From positions 1-5,440 of the forward strand of contig JALSGI010000118.1 of NCBI GenBank assembly GCA_026982835.1: a DNA stretch of 5,440 nt, read 5' to 3'. Each line of letters opens with the position of its first letter. The first letter of the stretch is position 1. The DNA is from Planctomycetota bacterium. Its GTDB lineage: Bacteria; Planctomycetota; Planctomycetia; Pirellulales; S012-138. Positions 4,487-5,440 of the stretch are shown in pieces. The notes under the pieces were generated by a model. The model saw only the letters and a program-made list of their open reading frames with translations, did no database searches and was not told the DNA's origin. Position numbers and translations under genes: made by a program.

Positions 4487-5440
4487 GTGCGATTTTCTTC
4501 ACCATCCCGGCGCGGCCCCCTTGCCGGTGACCGGGTGCGGTTTTTTTTCTGGTTGTTGATGCTGCTGGGGCCTGGCCCCACGGCCGGAGAGCTCGCCGCC
4601 CAGCAGCCCCCCCCGGGGGAAAAGCCCCCCGCCCCAGGCGACCAGCCCCCCAAAGCCGCCGCAGGCCAGCGCCAGCGGGTGGGCACACTGATCCGCATCC
4701 GCCCGCCGCTTTCGGAAGCCACGCAGCACCGGGTGGTGCAGATGGCCAAGTCGTTCGTCCAACGGGCGGCCCAGGGGGAAAAACAGCCGGTGATCGTCTT
4801 TCAGCTCACCCCGGGCGAGTACTCCTTCGGCGCGGCTTACGACCTGGCCGAGTCGATCGTGCAGCTCAGCGGGGCGCTGACCGTGGCCTACGTGCCGCAC
4901 GACTACCAAGGGCGCGGCCAGGTGTTCCGCGGTCACGGGGTGCTGATCGCCCTGGCCTGCGACCAGATCTATCTGGGTCCGGAGTGCCGCATCGGGGAAG
5001 CAGGCGCCGGGAGCCAGACGATCCCTGCTCCGGTGCGCAGCGCCTACGTGGACATCGCCCAAAAACGCCGCACCGTGCCTGTGGCCCTGGCCCTGGGGAT
5101 GCTCGACCCGGCCGTGGAGGTCTGGGAAGTGCAGACCACGGAGCTGGTGCGGCGTTACGTGCTGCGGGAGGAGCTGGAGCAATTGGAGAAGAAGACCACC
5201 CTCGTCAAACCCCAGCAGCCGCTAGTGCCCCGGGGCGAGGTGGCCTTGTTCAGTGCCCGGGAGGCGGTGCGGCTGGGGATCGCCTACGTGGCCGAGGATC
5301 GCTCGGCGTTGGCCCGAGCTCTGGAACTGCCCGACGCGGCCCTGCAAGAGGACCTTTCCCTGGACGGTGGCTGGCGGGGATTGCTGGTGCGGATCGACGA
5401 GCCGCTTTCAGCCCGGTTCGTGGAACGCATCCAGGATCGG
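4487..5440 (+). CDS. Secreted NfeD/ClpP-class (SppA-like) protein lacking the catalytic serine, N-terminal part
   Basis: Open to the right edge (318 codons, no stop). From GTG 4487 the protein has an arginine-rich start, a hydrophobic core FFFWLLMLLG (19-28) and a small-residue segment PGPTAGELAAQ, so a signal peptide is likely, followed by a proline-rich linker to about 63. A ClpP/crotonase-fold domain begins near 66 (GTLIRIRPPL), with VIVFQLTPGE (TPG at 108-110) and RGHGVLIALACDQIYLGP (148-165). In NfeD/SppA proteases the corresponding loop is SAGxxIALACD, whose Ser is the nucleophile; here it reads GHG. A lysine (K193) lies where the dyad base could be. FSAREAVRLGIAYVAED resembles the conserved 'TAxEAxxxGLAD' ending of the domain. 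A second such domain may start at GGWRGLLVRIDEPLSARF near the edge. The family acts in membrane protein quality control; this member is more likely a non-proteolytic scaffold. Alternative starts are ATG 4316 and GTG 4535. It diverges from the CPBP protease gene. Confidence 0.75.
   Translation, partial: MRFSSPSRRGPLAGDRVRFFFWLLMLLGPGPTAGELAAQQPPPGEKPPAPGDQPPKAAAGQRQRVGTLIRIRPPLSEATQHRVVQMAKSFVQRAAQGEKQPVIVFQLTPGEYSFGAAYDLAESIVQLSGALTVAYVPHDYQGRGQVFRGHGVLIALACDQIYLGPECRIGEAGAGSQTIPAPVRSAYVDIAQKRRTVPVALALGMLDPAVEVWEVQTTELVRRYVLREELEQLEKKTTLVKPQQPLVPRGEVALFSAREAVRLGIAYVAEDRSALARALELPDAALQEDLSLDGGWRGLLVRIDEPLSARFVERIQDR

Noticed and set aside
4499..5182. A 227-residue minus-strand frame
   Set aside because: It lies antisense to the NfeD-like coding sequence, which shows recognisable family motifs; the minus frame has none.

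Overview
The window reads as GC-rich bacterial chromosome, most likely from a planctomycete (Pirellulales-like). The reasons are the very high GC at third codon positions, the mostly weak or absent ribosome binding sites, a ClpP/NfeD-like secreted protein with the GHG-for-SAG change I associate with planctomycetes, and a gene-free stretch packed with small hairpins and 7- and 8-base tandem repeats. This assignment is an inference from style; no marker for a genus is present.

Layout. Bases 2-508 (+) are the C-terminal 168 residues of an MmgE/PrpD-family protein (2-methylcitrate dehydratase type), cut by the left edge. Bases 599-1543 (+) encode an inosine/uridine-preferring nucleoside hydrolase family protein with several changed active-site positions, behind a good ribosome binding site. 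After about 190 bases without a gene, which hold a likely extended -10 promoter, ruvB runs 1734-2777 (+), complete and with all AAA+ motifs. Bases 2778-3543 contain no credible gene. They hold two back-to-back copies of a roughly 245-base composite repeat, then further hairpins including an inverted pair. A CPBP-family intramembrane glutamic protease gene lies on the minus strand (3544-4179). It is divergent from a secreted NfeD/ClpP-class protein gene on the plus strand (about 4487 to beyond 5440), which is preceded by a near-consensus sigma-70-type promoter.

The genes do not form an obvious pathway: carbon metabolism (PrpD-like), nucleoside salvage or a related hydrolysis, Holliday-junction migration, and two membrane/envelope proteins. 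The two envelope genes share a divergent intergenic region, but a functional link is only a possibility. The most unusual content is the hairpin and tandem-repeat region downstream of ruvB. A fixed CCGGCGAG head abuts 8-bp stems whose two arms change together, which resembles REP-type elements mobilised by RAYT transposases. Three families of tandem tract all share a CKTG core (K = G or T) at strict 7- or 8-base spacing.
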